From positions 62,001-126,000 of the forward strand of contig JAEXAW010000016.1 of the NCBI GenBank assembly GCA_023458055.1: a stretch of 64,000 nucleotides of DNA. Direction: 5' to 3'. Below, piece after piece: positions 19,523 to 28,780 of this stretch. Under the pieces are notes generated by a model, which saw only the letters and a list, made by a program, of their open reading frames with translations, did no database searches and had not been told where the DNA came from. A program made the position numbers and the translations under genes. Position 1 is the first letter of the stretch. Every line of letters starts with the position of its first letter. The DNA is from Pseudomonadota bacterium (lineage in GTDB: Bacteria; Pseudomonadota; Alphaproteobacteria; Sphingomonadales; Sphingomonadaceae).

Positions 19523-19899
19523 TGGGTAAGCAAGCAGCTCCCCGCCGCGTGGGCGACAAGGAAGCGCTGGCCGTCGGCACCACCATCCGTGGTTCGGCCC
19601 AGAAGCTCAACCTTGTGGCAGCCCTCATCCGCGGCAAGAAGGTCGAGGATGCGATGAACATCCTGAAGTTCTCGACCAAGGCTATGGCGGTTGACGTGCG
19701 CAAGGTGCTGGCCTCGGCCATCGCCAATGCGGAAAACAACCACAATCTGGACGTCGACGCACTCGTCGTTTCGGAAGCCTCCGTTGGCAAGGCGCTCACG
19801 ATGAAGCGTTTCCACACGCGTGGCCGTGGCAAATCGACCCGCATCCTGAAACCGTTCAGCCGCGTCCGCATCGTCGTGCGCGAAACCGAAGAGGCATAA
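19522..19899 (+). CDS. rplV: 50S ribosomal protein L22
   Basis: A 125-residue protein lining the exit tunnel. [32 protein letters not shown] and the hairpin tip region [15 protein letters not shown] are present. Slightly longer than E. coli (110) at the N-terminus. rpsC follows after 4 bases. Confidence 0.98.
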   Translation: MGKQAAPRRVGDKEALAVGTTIRGSAQKLNLVAALIRGKKVEDAMNILKFSTKAMAVDVRKVLASAIANAENNHNLDVDALVVSEASVGKALTMKRFHTRGRGKSTRILKPFSRVRIVVRETEEA

Positions 19900-19903
19900 G
19901 ATC

Positions 19904-20599
19904 ATGGGTCAAAAGAGCAATCCCATCGGCCTGCGCCTTCAGATCAACCGTACCTGGGACAGCCGCTGGTTCGCGGAAGGCCAGGATTATGGTCGTCTTC
20001 TCCTCGAAGACCTGAAGATCCGCAAGTTCGTGATGAAGACGCTGCCGCAGGCTGCGATCTCGAAGGTCGTGATCGAGCGCCCGGCCAAATTGTGCCGCGT
20101 GTCGATCTATGCCGCACGTCCGGGCGTCATCATCGGCAAAAAGGGTGCCGACATTGAAAAGCTGAAAAAGCAGATTGGCGAAATGACCAATAGCGAAGTC
20201 AGCTTGAACATCGTCGAAATCCGTAAGCCCGAAGTCGACGCCAAGCTCGTTGCGCAGGGCATCGCCGACCAGCTGGAACGCCGCGTTGCGTTCCGTCGTG
20301 CGATGAAGCGCGCGGTGCAATCGGCCATGCGTCTTGGCGCGGAAGGCATTCGTATCACCTGTGGTGGCCGTCTTGGCGGGGCGGAAATCGCCCGCGTTGA
20401 ATGGTACCGTGAAGGCCGCGTTCCGCTGCACACGCTGCGCGCGAACGTCGACTATGCCGAAGCCGAAGCACTCACCGCTTATGGCATCTGCGGCATCAAG
20501 GTCTGGATCTTCAAGGGTGAAATCCTGGGTCATGACCCGATGGCAACCGACCGGCTGATGATGGAGGCTCAAACCTCCGGCGTCCGTCCGGCGCGCTGA
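19904..20599 (+). CDS. rpsC: 30S ribosomal protein S3
   Basis: A 231-residue protein of the mRNA entry site. The KH-domain GxxG loop is visible in [18 protein letters not shown], and GCGGRLGG-type sequence ([14 protein letters not shown]) marks the C-terminal domain. Usual length and operon position. Confidence 0.99.
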   Translation: MGQKSNPIGLRLQINRTWDSRWFAEGQDYGRLLLEDLKIRKFVMKTLPQAAISKVVIERPAKLCRVSIYAARPGVIIGKKGADIEKLKKQIGEMTNSEVSLNIVEIRKPEVDAKLVAQGIADQLERRVAFRRAMKRAVQSAMRLGAEGIRITCGGRLGGAEIARVEWYREGRVPLHTLRANVDYAEAEALTAYGICGIKVWIFKGEILGHDPMATDRLMMEAQTSGVRPAR

Positions 20600-20627
20600 G
20601 CCAAGAAATTAGGGTAAGGTAAGCACC

Positions 20628-21062
20628 ATGTTGCAACCAAAGAAAATGAAGTTCCGCAAGGCGTTCAAAGGCCGGATCAAGGGTGCGGCCAAGGGCGGCA
20701 CTGATCTTAACTTTGGCTCCTATGGCCTGAAGGCGCTCGAGCCGGAACGCGTCACCGCGCGCCAGATCGAAGCGGCGCGTCGTGCCATCACGCGTCACAT
20801 CAAGCGTCAGGGCCGTTTGTGGATCCGCGTCTTCCCCGACGTGCCGGTTTCGAAGAAGCCTGCCGAAGTCCGTCAGGGTAAGGGTAAGGGTTCGGTCGAA
20901 TATTGGGCTGCGCGCGTCAAGCCGGGCAAGATCCTGTTCGAACTTGATGGTGTGGCAGGTCCGCTCGCCGCTGAAGCGTTCAGCCGCGCTGCGATGAAGC
21001 TCCCCATCAAGACCAAGGTTGTTGCCCGTCTCGGCGACACCTCGCATCTGGGAGGCGAATAA
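20628..21062 (+). CDS. rplP: 50S ribosomal protein L16
   Basis: A 144-residue protein binding near the A site. [19 protein letters not shown] and the [19 protein letters not shown] segment are diagnostic. The arginine usually hydroxylated by RoxA lies in this region; no RoxA is seen in the window. Its TAA shares a base with the rpmC ATG. Confidence 0.99.
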   Translation: MLQPKKMKFRKAFKGRIKGAAKGGTDLNFGSYGLKALEPERVTARQIEAARRAITRHIKRQGRLWIRVFPDVPVSKKPAEVRQGKGKGSVEYWAARVKPGKILFELDGVAGPLAAEAFSRAAMKLPIKTKVVARLGDTSHLGGE

Positions 21063-21262
21063 TGGCCAAGATTGCTGATCTTAAAGTCAAGACCGACGAA
21101 CAGCTTTCGGCGGACCTCGGCGACTTGAAGCGCGAAGCGTTCAACCTGCGTTTCCAGGCCGCTACCAGCCAGCTGGAAAAGCCGTCGCGGATCAAGGAAG
21201 TGCGCCGCGACATCGCCCGCATCAAAACGCTGCAGGGCGAACGCGCCCGCGCTGCGAAGTAA
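21062..21262 (+). CDS. rpmC: 50S ribosomal protein L29
   Basis: A 66-residue two-helix protein close to the tunnel exit, containing LKREAFNLRFQAATSQLEKP and RRDIARIKTLQGER. It is translationally coupled to rplP by a TAATG overlap. Confidence 0.98.
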   Translation: MAKIADLKVKTDEQLSADLGDLKREAFNLRFQAATSQLEKPSRIKEVRRDIARIKTLQGERARAAK

Positions 21263-21274
21263 GGACAAAGACTC

Positions 21275-21541
21275 ATGCCCAAGCGTATTTTGACCGGCAC
21301 GATCGTGTCCGACAAAGGCGACAAGACGGTGGTCGTAAAGGTGGAGCGCAAGGTCAAGCACCCGCTCTATGGCAAGATCATCCGGATGTCGAAAAAGTAT
21401 CATGCTCACGACGAGAGCAACCAGTTCGCGACCGGCGACGTCGTGCGGATCGAAGAAACCGCACCGATTTCGAAGCTCAAGACCTGGAAGGTCGTGGACA
21501 AGCTGGGCGGGGCTGCTCCCGTCGAAGACGCAGCGGTTTAA
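21275..21541 (+). CDS. rpsQ: 30S ribosomal protein S17
   Basis: An 88-residue primary rRNA-binding protein. [30 protein letters not shown] and [16 protein letters not shown] match the family. It is followed by a 71-base spacer containing GGAC-ATTTTTTCCGG, a small TTCCGGA-like palindrome, before rplN. Confidence 0.98.
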   Translation: MPKRILTGTIVSDKGDKTVVVKVERKVKHPLYGKIIRMSKKYHAHDESNQFATGDVVRIEETAPISKLKTWKVVDKLGGAAPVEDAAV

Positions 21542-21612
21542 TCAGCCGTAATTCGTAACTCGGAACTCCCGGACATTTTTTCCGGAAAGCCAAGACAGAA
21601 GGAAACGCATCG

Positions 21613-21981
21613 ATGATTCAGATGCAGTCAAATCTAGACGTCGCGGACAATAGCGGCGCGAAGCGCGTCCAGTGCATCAAGGTGCTGGGCGGGTCGAAGC
21701 GTCGTACCGCTGGCGTTGGCGACGTGATCGTCGTCTCGATCAAGGAAGCGGCTCCCCGCGGCAAGGTCAAGAAGGGTGACGTGCATCGCGCGATCATCGT
21801 TCGCACCGCCAAGGATGTGCGCCGCGCGGACGGTTCGGTGATCCGTTTCGACGGCAATGCCGCCGTTCTGATCAACAAGAACCAGGAGCCCATCGGCACG
21901 CGTATCTTTGGCCCCGTCTGCCGCGAACTGCGTTCGCGCGGCGCGATGAAGATCATCAGCCTCGCTCCGGAGGTGTTGTAA
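21613..21981 (+). CDS. rplN: 50S ribosomal protein L14
   Basis: A 122-residue subunit-interface protein. [32 protein letters not shown] and the ending [13 protein letters not shown] are canonical. rplX starts 2 bases after its stop. Confidence 0.99.
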   Translation: MIQMQSNLDVADNSGAKRVQCIKVLGGSKRRTAGVGDVIVVSIKEAAPRGKVKKGDVHRAIIVRTAKDVRRADGSVIRFDGNAAVLINKNQEPIGTRIFGPVCRELRSRGAMKIISLAPEVL

Positions 21982-21983
21982 TC

Positions 21984-22298
21984 ATGGCTACTGCTAAGAT
22001 CCGTAAAGGCGACAAGGTTGTCGTCCTGTCCGGCAAGGACAAGGGCCGCACCGGTGAAGTGACCAAGGTCAGCCCCAAGGACGGCAAGCTCGTCGTTGCG
22101 GGCGTCAATGTTGCCGTGCGTCATAGGAAGCCGACCCAAGCCAATCCGCAAGGTGGCCTGGAACGTCGCGAAGCGCCGATGTACGCATCGAAGGTCGCAC
22201 TGGTCGATCCCAAGTCGGGTAAGGCAACCCGCGTCCGCATCGAGGAAAAGGATGGCAAGCGCGTCCGCGTCGCCGTCAAATCCGGGGAGGTCATCTAA
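21984..22298 (+). CDS. rplX: 50S ribosomal protein L24
   Basis: A 104-residue assembly-initiating protein with the KOW motif [20 protein letters not shown] at the N-terminus and [12 protein letters not shown] after it. Its stop overlaps the rplE start by one base. Confidence 0.98.
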   Translation: MATAKIRKGDKVVVLSGKDKGRTGEVTKVSPKDGKLVVAGVNVAVRHRKPTQANPQGGLERREAPMYASKVALVDPKSGKATRVRIEEKDGKRVRVAVKSGEVI

Positions 22299-22885
22299 TG
22301 GCTGACAAGAAATATACCCCGCGTCTGAAGGGCGTTTATGACGAGAAAATCGCCAAGGCGATGACCGAAAAATTCGGTTACAAGAACGTCATGGAAGTTC
22401 CGAAGATCGAAAAAATCGTCATCAACATGGGTGTTGGTGAAGCAACCCAGGACAAGAAAAAGGTCCAGACGGCTGCTGAAGAAATGGAACTGATCGCTGG
22501 CCAGAAGCCGGTAATCACCAAGGCCAAGAAGTCGATCGCCCAGTTCAAGCTGCGCGAAGGCATGCCGATCGGTGCGAAGGTTACCCTGCGCCGCGAACGC
22601 ATGTATGAATTTCTTGATCGTCTGATCACCATCGCGATGCCCCGCATCCGCGACTTCCGCGGGCTCAACCCGAAGTCGTTCGACGGACGCGGCAACTATG
22701 CCATGGGTCTTAAAGAGCAGATCATCTTTCCCGAGATCAGCTATGACCGCATCGACAAGGTCCGCGGCATGGATATCATCGTGACCACCACGGCGAAGAC
22801 TGACGACGAAGCGCGCGAATTGTTGCGCCTGTTCGGCTTCCCGTTCCCGGTAGAAACCAAAGAAGAAGAGAAGGCGGCGGCCTGA
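22298..22885 (+). CDS. rplE: 50S ribosomal protein L5
   Basis: A 195-residue 5S rRNA-binding protein. [33 protein letters not shown] and [20 protein letters not shown] are typical. It is longer than the E. coli protein (179) through an N-terminal start region and a Glu/Lys/Ala tail. Confidence 0.99.
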   Translation: MADKKYTPRLKGVYDEKIAKAMTEKFGYKNVMEVPKIEKIVINMGVGEATQDKKKVQTAAEEMELIAGQKPVITKAKKSIAQFKLREGMPIGAKVTLRRERMYEFLDRLITIAMPRIRDFRGLNPKSFDGRGNYAMGLKEQIIFPEISYDRIDKVRGMDIIVTTTAKTDDEARELLRLFGFPFPVETKEEEKAAA

Positions 22886-22939
22886 TAGGTCTGTCGTCTC
22901 TCCCTTTCGCTAAACGCAAGAAGGAAGAGAACTTAAGTC

Positions 22940-23245
22940 ATGGCGAAACTGAGTTCCATTAACAAGAATGAGCGTCGCAAGAAGCTGGTGAAGAAATATG
23001 CCGGCCGCTATGCGAAGCTGAAGGCGATGGCCGCCGATGAAAGCCTGGATGATACCGAGCGTCTCATCGCGCGCCTCAAGATGGCTGAAATTCCGCGCAA
23101 CGGCAATCCGACCCGGATCCGCAACCGTTGCGAGCTGACCGGCCGTCCCCGCGCTTATTATCGTAAGTTCCGTCTCTGCCGTATTCAGCTGCGCGATCTG
23201 GCCAACAAGGGCCTCATCCCCGGTGTTACGAAGTCGAGCTGGTAA
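22940..23245 (+). CDS. rpsN: 30S ribosomal protein S14 (zinc-free type)
   Basis: The 101-residue protein is the long, zinc-independent form: the CxxC pairs of the short zinc type are absent. [20 protein letters not shown] is the conserved core. Start ATG 22940 follows AAGAAGGAAGAGAA. Confidence 0.98.
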   Translation: MAKLSSINKNERRKKLVKKYAGRYAKLKAMAADESLDDTERLIARLKMAEIPRNGNPTRIRNRCELTGRPRAYYRKFRLCRIQLRDLANKGLIPGVTKSSW

Positions 23246-23257
23246 GGATAGCATATC

Positions 23258-23653
23258 ATGGCAATGACCGATCCTTTGGGTGATATGCTCACCCGTATCC
23301 GCAACGGCCAGCGCGCCAAGAAGGACAGCGTGGTTAGCCCCGCGTCCAAGCTGCGTGCCCGTGTTCTGGATGTGCTGCAGCGCGAAGGTTATATTCGCGG
23401 CTATAGCGAAGAAGCGCTGGGTGCCCATCCGGGCCTGCGCATTGAACTGAAATATTTCGAAGGGCAGCCCGCCATCCAGCATGTCGCGCGCGTTTCGAAG
23501 CCGGGCCGCCGCGTCTATTCGGGTTCGAAAGAACTGCCGATCGTGCGCAACGGCCTTGGTATCACCATCGTATCGACGCCGAAGGGCGTTCTGTCGGACG
23601 CGGAAGCGCGCGATCAGAATGTCGGCGGCGAAGTGCTGGCGGAGGTATTCTAA
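23258..23653 (+). CDS. rpsH: 30S ribosomal protein S8
   Basis: A 131-residue rRNA-binding protein. [18 protein letters not shown] and [19 protein letters not shown] define the family. In enterobacteria S8 represses the spc operon by binding the rplE leader; this has not been checked here. It overlaps rplF by one base. Confidence 0.99.
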   Translation: MAMTDPLGDMLTRIRNGQRAKKDSVVSPASKLRARVLDVLQREGYIRGYSEEALGAHPGLRIELKYFEGQPAIQHVARVSKPGRRVYSGSKELPIVRNGLGITIVSTPKGVLSDAEARDQNVGGEVLAEVF

Positions 23654-24186
23654 TGTCCCGTATCGGTAAAAAGCCGGTCGCGATCCCCAGCGGGGTCACT
23701 GCGACCATCGACAATGGCGAATTGTCGGTCAAGGGTCCGAAGGGCACGCTTGCGATGCCGCTCGCTGACCTCGTCACCTATTCGGTCGATGATGGCGGCG
23801 TTTCGGTCCAGCCGGCCAATGCCTCCAAGGCCGCGCGCGCCCATTGGGGCATGCAGCGTACGCTGGTGCAGAACCTCGTCACCGGCGTGACCGACGGTTT
23901 CACCAAGGTGCTCGAAATCACGGGTGTCGGTTATCGTGCAAACGCCCAGGGCAAGACCCTGAAGCTGCAGCTCGGTTTTTCGCACGACGTTGATATCGCC
24001 GTGCCGGAAGGCCTCGAAGTGAAGACCCCGGATAACACCACGGTCGAAATTTCGGGCATCGACAAGCAGAAGGTGGGCCAGCTCGCAGCTGAAATCCGCC
24101 GCTGGCGTAAGCCGGAGCCCTATAAGGGCAAGGGCATCAAATATCGCGGCGAGTATATCTTCCGCAAAGAAGGCAAGAAGAAGTAA
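23653..24186 (+). CDS. rplF: 50S ribosomal protein L6
   Basis: A 177-residue protein, the same length as in E. coli. [31 protein letters not shown] and the ending [17 protein letters not shown] are canonical. Confidence 0.99.
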   Translation: MSRIGKKPVAIPSGVTATIDNGELSVKGPKGTLAMPLADLVTYSVDDGGVSVQPANASKAARAHWGMQRTLVQNLVTGVTDGFTKVLEITGVGYRANAQGKTLKLQLGFSHDVDIAVPEGLEVKTPDNTTVEISGIDKQKVGQLAAEIRRWRKPEPYKGKGIKYRGEYIFRKEGKKK

Positions 24187-24189
24187 GCC

Positions 24190-24543
24190 ATGGCGAAACT
24201 CTCTCTATTCGACAAGCGCCGCCAGCGTGTTCGCACGGCGCTCAAGGCCAGCGGCGGCAACCGCCCCCGCCTTTCGGTTCACCGTTCGGGCCGTCACATC
24301 TATGCCCAGATCATTGATGATGCTGAGGGCAAGACCGTGGCTGCCGCTTCGACGCTGGACAAGGACCTCAAGGGCAAGAGCGGCTCGACCGCTGAAGCCG
24401 CTGCTGCGGTCGGCAAGGCTGTTGCAGCCGCTGCCACCAAGGCAGGCGTCAAGCAGGTTGTGTTCGACCGTGGCGGTTTCCTCTTCCACGGACGCGTCAA
24501 GGCGCTGGCTGATGCCGCGCGCGAAGGCGGATTGGAGTTTTAA
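24190..24543 (+). CDS. rplR: 50S ribosomal protein L18
   Basis: A 117-residue 5S rRNA-binding protein with [20 protein letters not shown] and [19 protein letters not shown]. The stop overlaps the first of two tandem ATGs that open rpsE. Confidence 0.99.
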   Translation: MAKLSLFDKRRQRVRTALKASGGNRPRLSVHRSGRHIYAQIIDDAEGKTVAAASTLDKDLKGKSGSTAEAAAAVGKAVAAAATKAGVKQVVFDRGGFLFHGRVKALADAAREGGLEF

Positions 24544-25250
24544 TGATGGCTGACGAAGTGATTACCGAAGGCGCCGTAGTCGCCCCCGAAGGCGGTGAAG
24601 AAAACCGTCGTGGTCGCGGCCGTGGTGGCGATCGTGGTCGTGGTGGTGAGCGCGGTCAGGGTGGCCGTGGTCGCCGCGACGACCGTCGTGGCCGCAATGA
24701 TGGCGAAGAAGGCGGCGAAGAGCTGATCGAAAAGCTGGTTCACATCAACCGCGTTTCGAAGACCGTGAAGGGTGGTAAGCGTTTCGGCTTTGCAGCCCTC
24801 GTCGTGGTCGGCGATGGCAAGGGCCGGGCAGGCTTTGGTCATGGCAAGGCGCGCGAAGTGCCGGAAGCCATCTCGAAGGCAACCGCTGCCGCCAAGAAGG
24901 CGATGGTTCGCGTTCCGCTGAAGGAAGGCCGCACGCTGCATCATGATGGCAAGGGCCATTTCGGTGCGGGCAAGGTGACCCTCCGCTCGGCGCCGCAGGG
25001 TACCGGTATCATTGCCGGTGGTCCGATGCGCGCCGTGTTCGAATCGCTGGGCGTTGCGGACGTGGTGACCAAGTCGGTCGGCACCTCCAACCCCTATAAC
25101 ATGATCCGGGCGACCTTTGCGGCGCTTACGGACCAGACCAGCCCCAAGTCGGTGGCGCAGCGTCGCGGCAAGAAGATTGCCGACCTCATGCGTCGTGGCG
25201 GGGCAACGGCAGAAACGGCGGAAGTCGAAGCTGCCGCTGTAACGGAGTAA
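24543..25250 (+). CDS. rpsE: 30S ribosomal protein S5 with Arg/Gly-rich N-terminal extension
   Basis: The 235-residue protein has a normal S5 core (double-stranded RNA-binding fold [20 protein letters not shown], then [18 protein letters not shown]) preceded by about 65 extra residues. This extension is built from [22 protein letters not shown] blocks between acidic stretches, like RGG RNA-binding tails. The E. coli protein has 167 residues. Two start codons are in tandem (24543 and 24546). Streptomycin/spectinomycin-related residues in the core were not assessed. The extension's role is unknown. Confidence 0.97.
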   Translation: MMADEVITEGAVVAPEGGEENRRGRGRGGDRGRGGERGQGGRGRRDDRRGRNDGEEGGEELIEKLVHINRVSKTVKGGKRFGFAALVVVGDGKGRAGFGHGKAREVPEAISKATAAAKKAMVRVPLKEGRTLHHDGKGHFGAGKVTLRSAPQGTGIIAGGPMRAVFESLGVADVVTKSVGTSNPYNMIRATFAALTDQTSPKSVAQRRGKKIADLMRRGGATAETAEVEAAAVTE

Positions 25251-25254
25251 GATC

Positions 25255-25443
25255 ATGGCCGCGAAGAAAAGCATCAAGGTCAAGCAGATCGCATCGCCGA
25301 TCCGCCGTCCCGCCGCCCAGCGCCAGATTCTGGTCGGGCTCGGGCTCAACAAGATGAACAAGGTTGTCGAACTCACCGACACGCCGGAAGTACGCGGCAT
25401 GATCCGCAAGCTCCCGCACCTTGTCGCTGTGGTTGAAGACTAA
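25255..25443 (+). CDS. rpmD: 50S ribosomal protein L30
   Basis: A 62-residue protein, family length 59-60. [39 protein letters not shown] and [13 protein letters not shown] are diagnostic. It is followed by an unusual 239-base spacer before rplO. Confidence 0.98.
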   Translation: MAAKKSIKVKQIASPIRRPAAQRQILVGLGLNKMNKVVELTDTPEVRGMIRKLPHLVAVVED

Positions 25444-25448
25444 AATAA

Positions 25449-25682
25449 ATGACACCTCTCCCGCTTGCGGGAGAGGATAGGAAGACTTGCCGCGATCAGC
25501 GGCTAGTCGGACTTGGTGAGGGCAACTCCCTCACCGCTGCGACTAAGGCCGGCGAACCGGACCCAAGTCTCGCTCCTCTCCCGCAAACGGGAGAGGGTAA
25601 GGCACCCCGCAAGGGGAGAGAAAATATGTGTCGACAACCGGCGCATATTCAGCGCGAACAAAGCGAAAGCGAGTGCACGATT
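25449..25682. repeat. Composite palindromic element inside the spc operon
   Basis: The spacer begins with CCTCTCCCGCTTGCGGGAGAGG-type sequence (25455-25476, a 10-base perfect stem) and has a second palindrome with the same arms at 25575-25596. The interior (GACTTG, GCTAGTCGGA, TTGGTGAGGG) resembles in order, loosely, the elements flanking the DUF559 gene near 38 kb. The last 60 bases before the rplO start are AT-richer. The frame through it is open but not coding: L15 homology starts at 25683. Confidence 0.75.
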
Positions 25683-26210
25683 ATGAAACTGAACGAAATC
25701 AAGGATAATGCCGGTAGCCGTAAAGCCCGTATGCGCGTTGCGCGCGGCATCGGCTCGGGCAAGGGCAAGACCGCAGGCCGTGGCCAGAAGGGTCAGACGA
25801 GCCGCTCGGGTGTGTCGATCAACGGCTTTGAAGGTGGCCAGATGCCGCTTCACATGCGCTTGCCGAAGCGCGGCTTCAACAACATCTTCGCCAAGGATTA
25901 TGCCGAGGTGAATCTGGGCATGATCCAGAAGATGATTGATGCCAAGACGCTCGACGTCAAGGGCACCGTCGACCATGCTGCCCTCAAGGCCGCTGGCCTT
26001 GCCCGTGGCGGCAAGAATGGCGTGCGTCTGCTTGCCAAGGGTGAACTCAAGACCAAGATCAACCTTGCAGTTGCTGGCGCCTCGAAGGCGGCTATCGAAG
26101 CGGTTGAAAAGGCTGGCGGCAAGGTCGAAATCGTTTCGACCGCTTCGGCCAAGGTTGCCGAAACGGCGGAAAAGCAGCGCGCCAAGAGCGCGGCCAAGAA
26201 GGCCAAGTAA
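25683..26210 (+). CDS. rplO: 50S ribosomal protein L15
   Basis: A 175-residue protein. [33 protein letters not shown] and [14 protein letters not shown] are canonical. ATG 25683 is the family start; further upstream the frame crosses a palindromic element. The C-terminus is extended by an Ala/Lys-rich tail compared with E. coli (144 residues). No clear ribosome binding site is visible beyond GCGAAAGCGAG, which is odd for this operon. Confidence 0.98.
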   Translation: MKLNEIKDNAGSRKARMRVARGIGSGKGKTAGRGQKGQTSRSGVSINGFEGGQMPLHMRLPKRGFNNIFAKDYAEVNLGMIQKMIDAKTLDVKGTVDHAALKAAGLARGGKNGVRLLAKGELKTKINLAVAGASKAAIEAVEKAGGKVEIVSTASAKVAETAEKQRAKSAAKKAK

Positions 26211-26256
26211 TCGCCTTTTGGTTAGCGTCCGGACGATGACCCGGTAAAGGAATAAG

Positions 26257-26298
26257 GAAACCCCGTCCCACCCCTTGAAGGTGCCGACGGGGTTTCTC
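26257..26298. terminator. Terminator-like hairpin between rplO and secY
   Basis: GAAACCCCGTC (26257-26267) and GACGGGGTTTC (26286-26296) form a perfect 11-base stem with an 18-base loop. Only TTTC-TCAT follows on the + strand, so termination may be partial. It splits secY-adk from the rest of the spc operon. Confidence 0.65.
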
Positions 26299-26486
26299 AT
26301 TTAGGCGCGACGCGGGCGGGGAAACTTCCCCAAGCTTCGCCTAAAAAAACAGGAAAATCCGTCAAACGGGCATTCCCTTGACCGCCATAAAGCGATAGGG
26401 CCGTTTGCAAGCTGCGGGGGAGCAGGGCCGGGCGCCAATGTCCGGATTTGTCTTCCGATCCGCCACATGAGGAATTGAGACTTATT

Positions 26487-27857
26487 ATGGCAACGCGTGC
26501 CGACCAAATCGCCGCCAATCTGGACTTGTCCAAGATCGGGCAGGCGACCGATCTTAAAAAGCGCATCTGGTTCACCATCGGAGCGCTGATTATCTTCCGC
26601 TTGCTGAGCTTCATTCCGCTTCCGGGCGTCGATCCGGCGGCGATGGCGGAGCTTTTCAAATCGGCCCAAGGCGGCGTGCTCGATATTTTCAACACCTTCT
26701 CAGGTGGTGCGCTTGAGCGTATGTCGCTGATTGCGCTTGGCGTCATGCCCTATATTACCGCGTCTATCGTCGTGCAGATGGCTTCGGCCTTGTCGCCGAC
26801 CCTGGCCGCGATCAAGAAGGATGGCGAAAGCGGACGTAAGAAACTCAACCAATATACCCGCTATGGCGCTGTGGCGCTTGCCATTGTGCAAGGCTATGTC
26901 ATCGCCTCGGGTCTTGAAGCGCAATCCTTGTCCAAGGGCGTTTCCGCGGTGGTTGATCCGGGCATGATGTTCCGCATCGGCGCGGTGATCAGCCTCGTCG
27001 GCGGTACCTTGTTCCTGATGTGGCTGGGTGAACAGATCACCAGCCGCGGCATTGGCAATGGCATTTCGCTCATCATTATGGCCGGTATCGTGGCGCAGGT
27101 TCCGCTCCACCTGATGCAGTTGTTCGAACAGGGTCGTACCGGACAGGTGAACGGCACCACCGTTGCGCTCATCGTCATCGCTCTGTTTGCGCTCGTCGCA
27201 TTCATCTGTTTCATGGAACTGGCGCAGCGGCGCATCCTCGTCCAATATCCCAAGCGCCAGACGCGCCAGGGGGTGATGCAGGCCGACCGCAGCCACCTGC
27301 CGTTGAAGGTCAACACCGCGAATGTGATCCCGCCGATCTTTGCCTCGTCGCTGCTCCTGATGCCGCTCACCATTACGCAATTTGCCGGCAATTATGCGGC
27401 CGGTGAAAGCAAATGGGGGGATTTCCTCATCAGCCTCAACACCTGGCTCCAGCATGGTTCGCCGCTCTACATGGCGCTTTATGGCGCGGGCATTATCTTC
27501 TTCACCTTCTTCTACGTGTCGGTGGTGTTCAATCCGGAAGAAACGGCGGACAATCTGAAGCGTCAGGGCGGCTTCATTCCGGGCATTCGTCCCGGCAAGA
27601 ATACGGTCACCTATCTTGATTATGTGCTGACGCGCATCACGGTGATCGGTGCGCTGTACCTCACCTTCATCTGCCTTGTGCCCGAATTTTTCATCGCGCG
27701 CGCAGGCATCCCCTTCTATGTCGGGGGCACCAGCCTCCTCATCGTTGTCAATGTGACGATCGATACGGTGACGCAGATCCAGAGCCATCTGCTCGCGCAC
27801 CAATATGCCGATCTCATCAAAAAGTCTAAGTTGAAAGGCGGCAACCGTCGGCGCTAA
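26487..27857 (+). CDS. secY: Protein translocase subunit SecY
   Basis: A 456-residue channel subunit of the SecYEG translocon with ten predicted membrane segments. LKKRIWFTIGALIIFRLLS begins TM1, ALGVMPYITASIVVQ the plug/TM2 region, and GISLIIMAGI and GTSLLIVVNVTIDTVTQ are typical. ATG 26487 (MATRADQIAANL) is chosen; the frame extends upstream without homology. It follows rplO after 276 bases including a hairpin. Confidence 0.98.
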   Translation: MATRADQIAANLDLSKIGQATDLKKRIWFTIGALIIFRLLSFIPLPGVDPAAMAELFKSAQGGVLDIFNTFSGGALERMSLIALGVMPYITASIVVQMASALSPTLAAIKKDGESGRKKLNQYTRYGAVALAIVQGYVIASGLEAQSLSKGVSAVVDPGMMFRIGAVISLVGGTLFLMWLGEQITSRGIGNGISLIIMAGIVAQVPLHLMQLFEQGRTGQVNGTTVALIVIALFALVAFICFMELAQRRILVQYPKRQTRQGVMQADRSHLPLKVNTANVIPPIFASSLLLMPLTITQFAGNYAAGESKWGDFLISLNTWLQHGSPLYMALYGAGIIFFTFFYVSVVFNPEETADNLKRQGGFIPGIRPGKNTVTYLDYVLTRITVIGALYLTFICLVPEFFIARAGIPFYVGGTSLLIVVNVTIDTVTQIQSHLLAHQYADLIKKSKLKGGNRRR

Positions 27858-27923
27858 GCTGTACCGGTATAAAGCTGAAAGGTGCCGCCCGCCCGCAGGC
27901 ATCGCTTTAAGGGGAAAGACATT

Positions 27924-28577
27924 ATGGTCATGAACATCATCCTGCTGGGCCCGCCGGGGGCGGGCAAAGGCACACAGGCATCGCGCCTGGTGGATGAATA
28001 TGGCATGGTCCAGCTTTCCACCGGCGACATGCTGCGCGAGGCGGTCAAGGCGCAAACCGAGATTGGCAAGCAGGCCGAAGCGGTGATGAAATCGGGCGGC
28101 CTTGTGTCCGACGAGATCGTCTCCGGGCTCATTGGCGACAAGCTCGATAGCCTTTCGCCCGATACCAGCGTCATTTTCGATGGCTATCCGCGTACCGCCG
28201 CACAAGCCGCGTCGCTCGACGAGATTTTGGCGAGCCGTGGTCGCAAGCTTGATCATGTGATCGAACTGGAGGTTGACGAGGACGCGCTGGTTGACCGCAT
28301 CACCGGCCGCTTCACCTGCGCCAAATGCGGCGAGGGCTATCATGACCGCTACAAGCTCCCCAAGGTGGAGGGCGTGTGCGACCAGTGCGGCTCAACCGAA
28401 TTCAAGCGCCGTCCCGACGATAATGAAGAAACCGTGCGCACCCGCATGGCCGAATATCGCGCCAAGACCGCGCCCATCCTCCCCATCTACGAAGCCCGCG
28501 GGCTTGTTGCCCGGGTCGATGGCATGGGCAAGATCGACGCGGTAAACAGCGCGATTGAGGGCATATTGGGGCTTTGA
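27924..28577 (+). CDS. adk: Adenylate kinase with zinc-type LID domain
   Basis: Catalyses ATP + AMP to 2 ADP. The 217-residue protein shows P-loop GPPGAGKGT, the AMP-binding STGDMLR and DGYPRTAAQA. The LID carries four cysteines in two CxxC pairs (CAKC and CDQC), the arrangement that binds structural zinc. ATG 27924 is 5-8 bases after AAGGGGAAAG; ATG 27930 is a possible alternative. The usual rpsM-rpsK-rpoA-rplQ genes do not follow. Confidence 0.98.
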   Translation: MVMNIILLGPPGAGKGTQASRLVDEYGMVQLSTGDMLREAVKAQTEIGKQAEAVMKSGGLVSDEIVSGLIGDKLDSLSPDTSVIFDGYPRTAAQAASLDEILASRGRKLDHVIELEVDEDALVDRITGRFTCAKCGEGYHDRYKLPKVEGVCDQCGSTEFKRRPDDNEETVRTRMAEYRAKTAPILPIYEARGLVARVDGMGKIDAVNSAIEGILGL

Positions 28578-28598
28578 ACCTGACGATCCTCGCTGTTC

Positions 28599-28705
28599 GG
28601 GAGGGTCAAAAAATGCGAAGTCTTTTGGGGGGAGCACCCCCACTCCATGTGTTTATCCACCTCCGAAGCCGCTTACGCGCCTTCGACCCTCCCTGGAAGG
28701 GAGGG
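28599..28705. repeat. Inverted repeat element GGGAGGG...CCCTCCC
   Basis: GGGAGGG at 28599-28605 begins the element, and CCCTCCC-TGGAA-GGGAGGG (28687-28705) closes it. The GGGAGGGTC-AAAAAAT-GCGAAG sequence resembles the element at 34229-34276. It lies after the adk stop codon. Confidence 0.6.
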
Positions 28706-28710
28706 TATAG

Positions 28711-28730
28711 CTAGAGGGTCCTGACCCTAG
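28711..28730. repeat. Short palindrome CTAGAGGGTCCTGACCCTAG, copy 1
   Basis: AGGGTCCTGACCCT is nearly perfectly self-complementary. Related copies lie at 49733, 56879 and 58877, each a few bases from a gene end. Confidence 0.7.
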
Positions 28731-28780
28731 TTCCATTTCCCCGCTTGCGCTTTGAAATTGCCGCCATATCATGTGCGTGC

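Noticed and set aside
25449..25682. N-terminal 78-residue extension of L15
   Set aside because: The frame is open, but it runs through two perfect palindromes and an AT-rich stretch, and L15 homology starts exactly at ATG 25683.
26700..28343. 547-codon minus-strand frame opposite secY and adk
   Set aside because: It crosses two certain genes and their spacer and has His/Arg-rich shadow composition.
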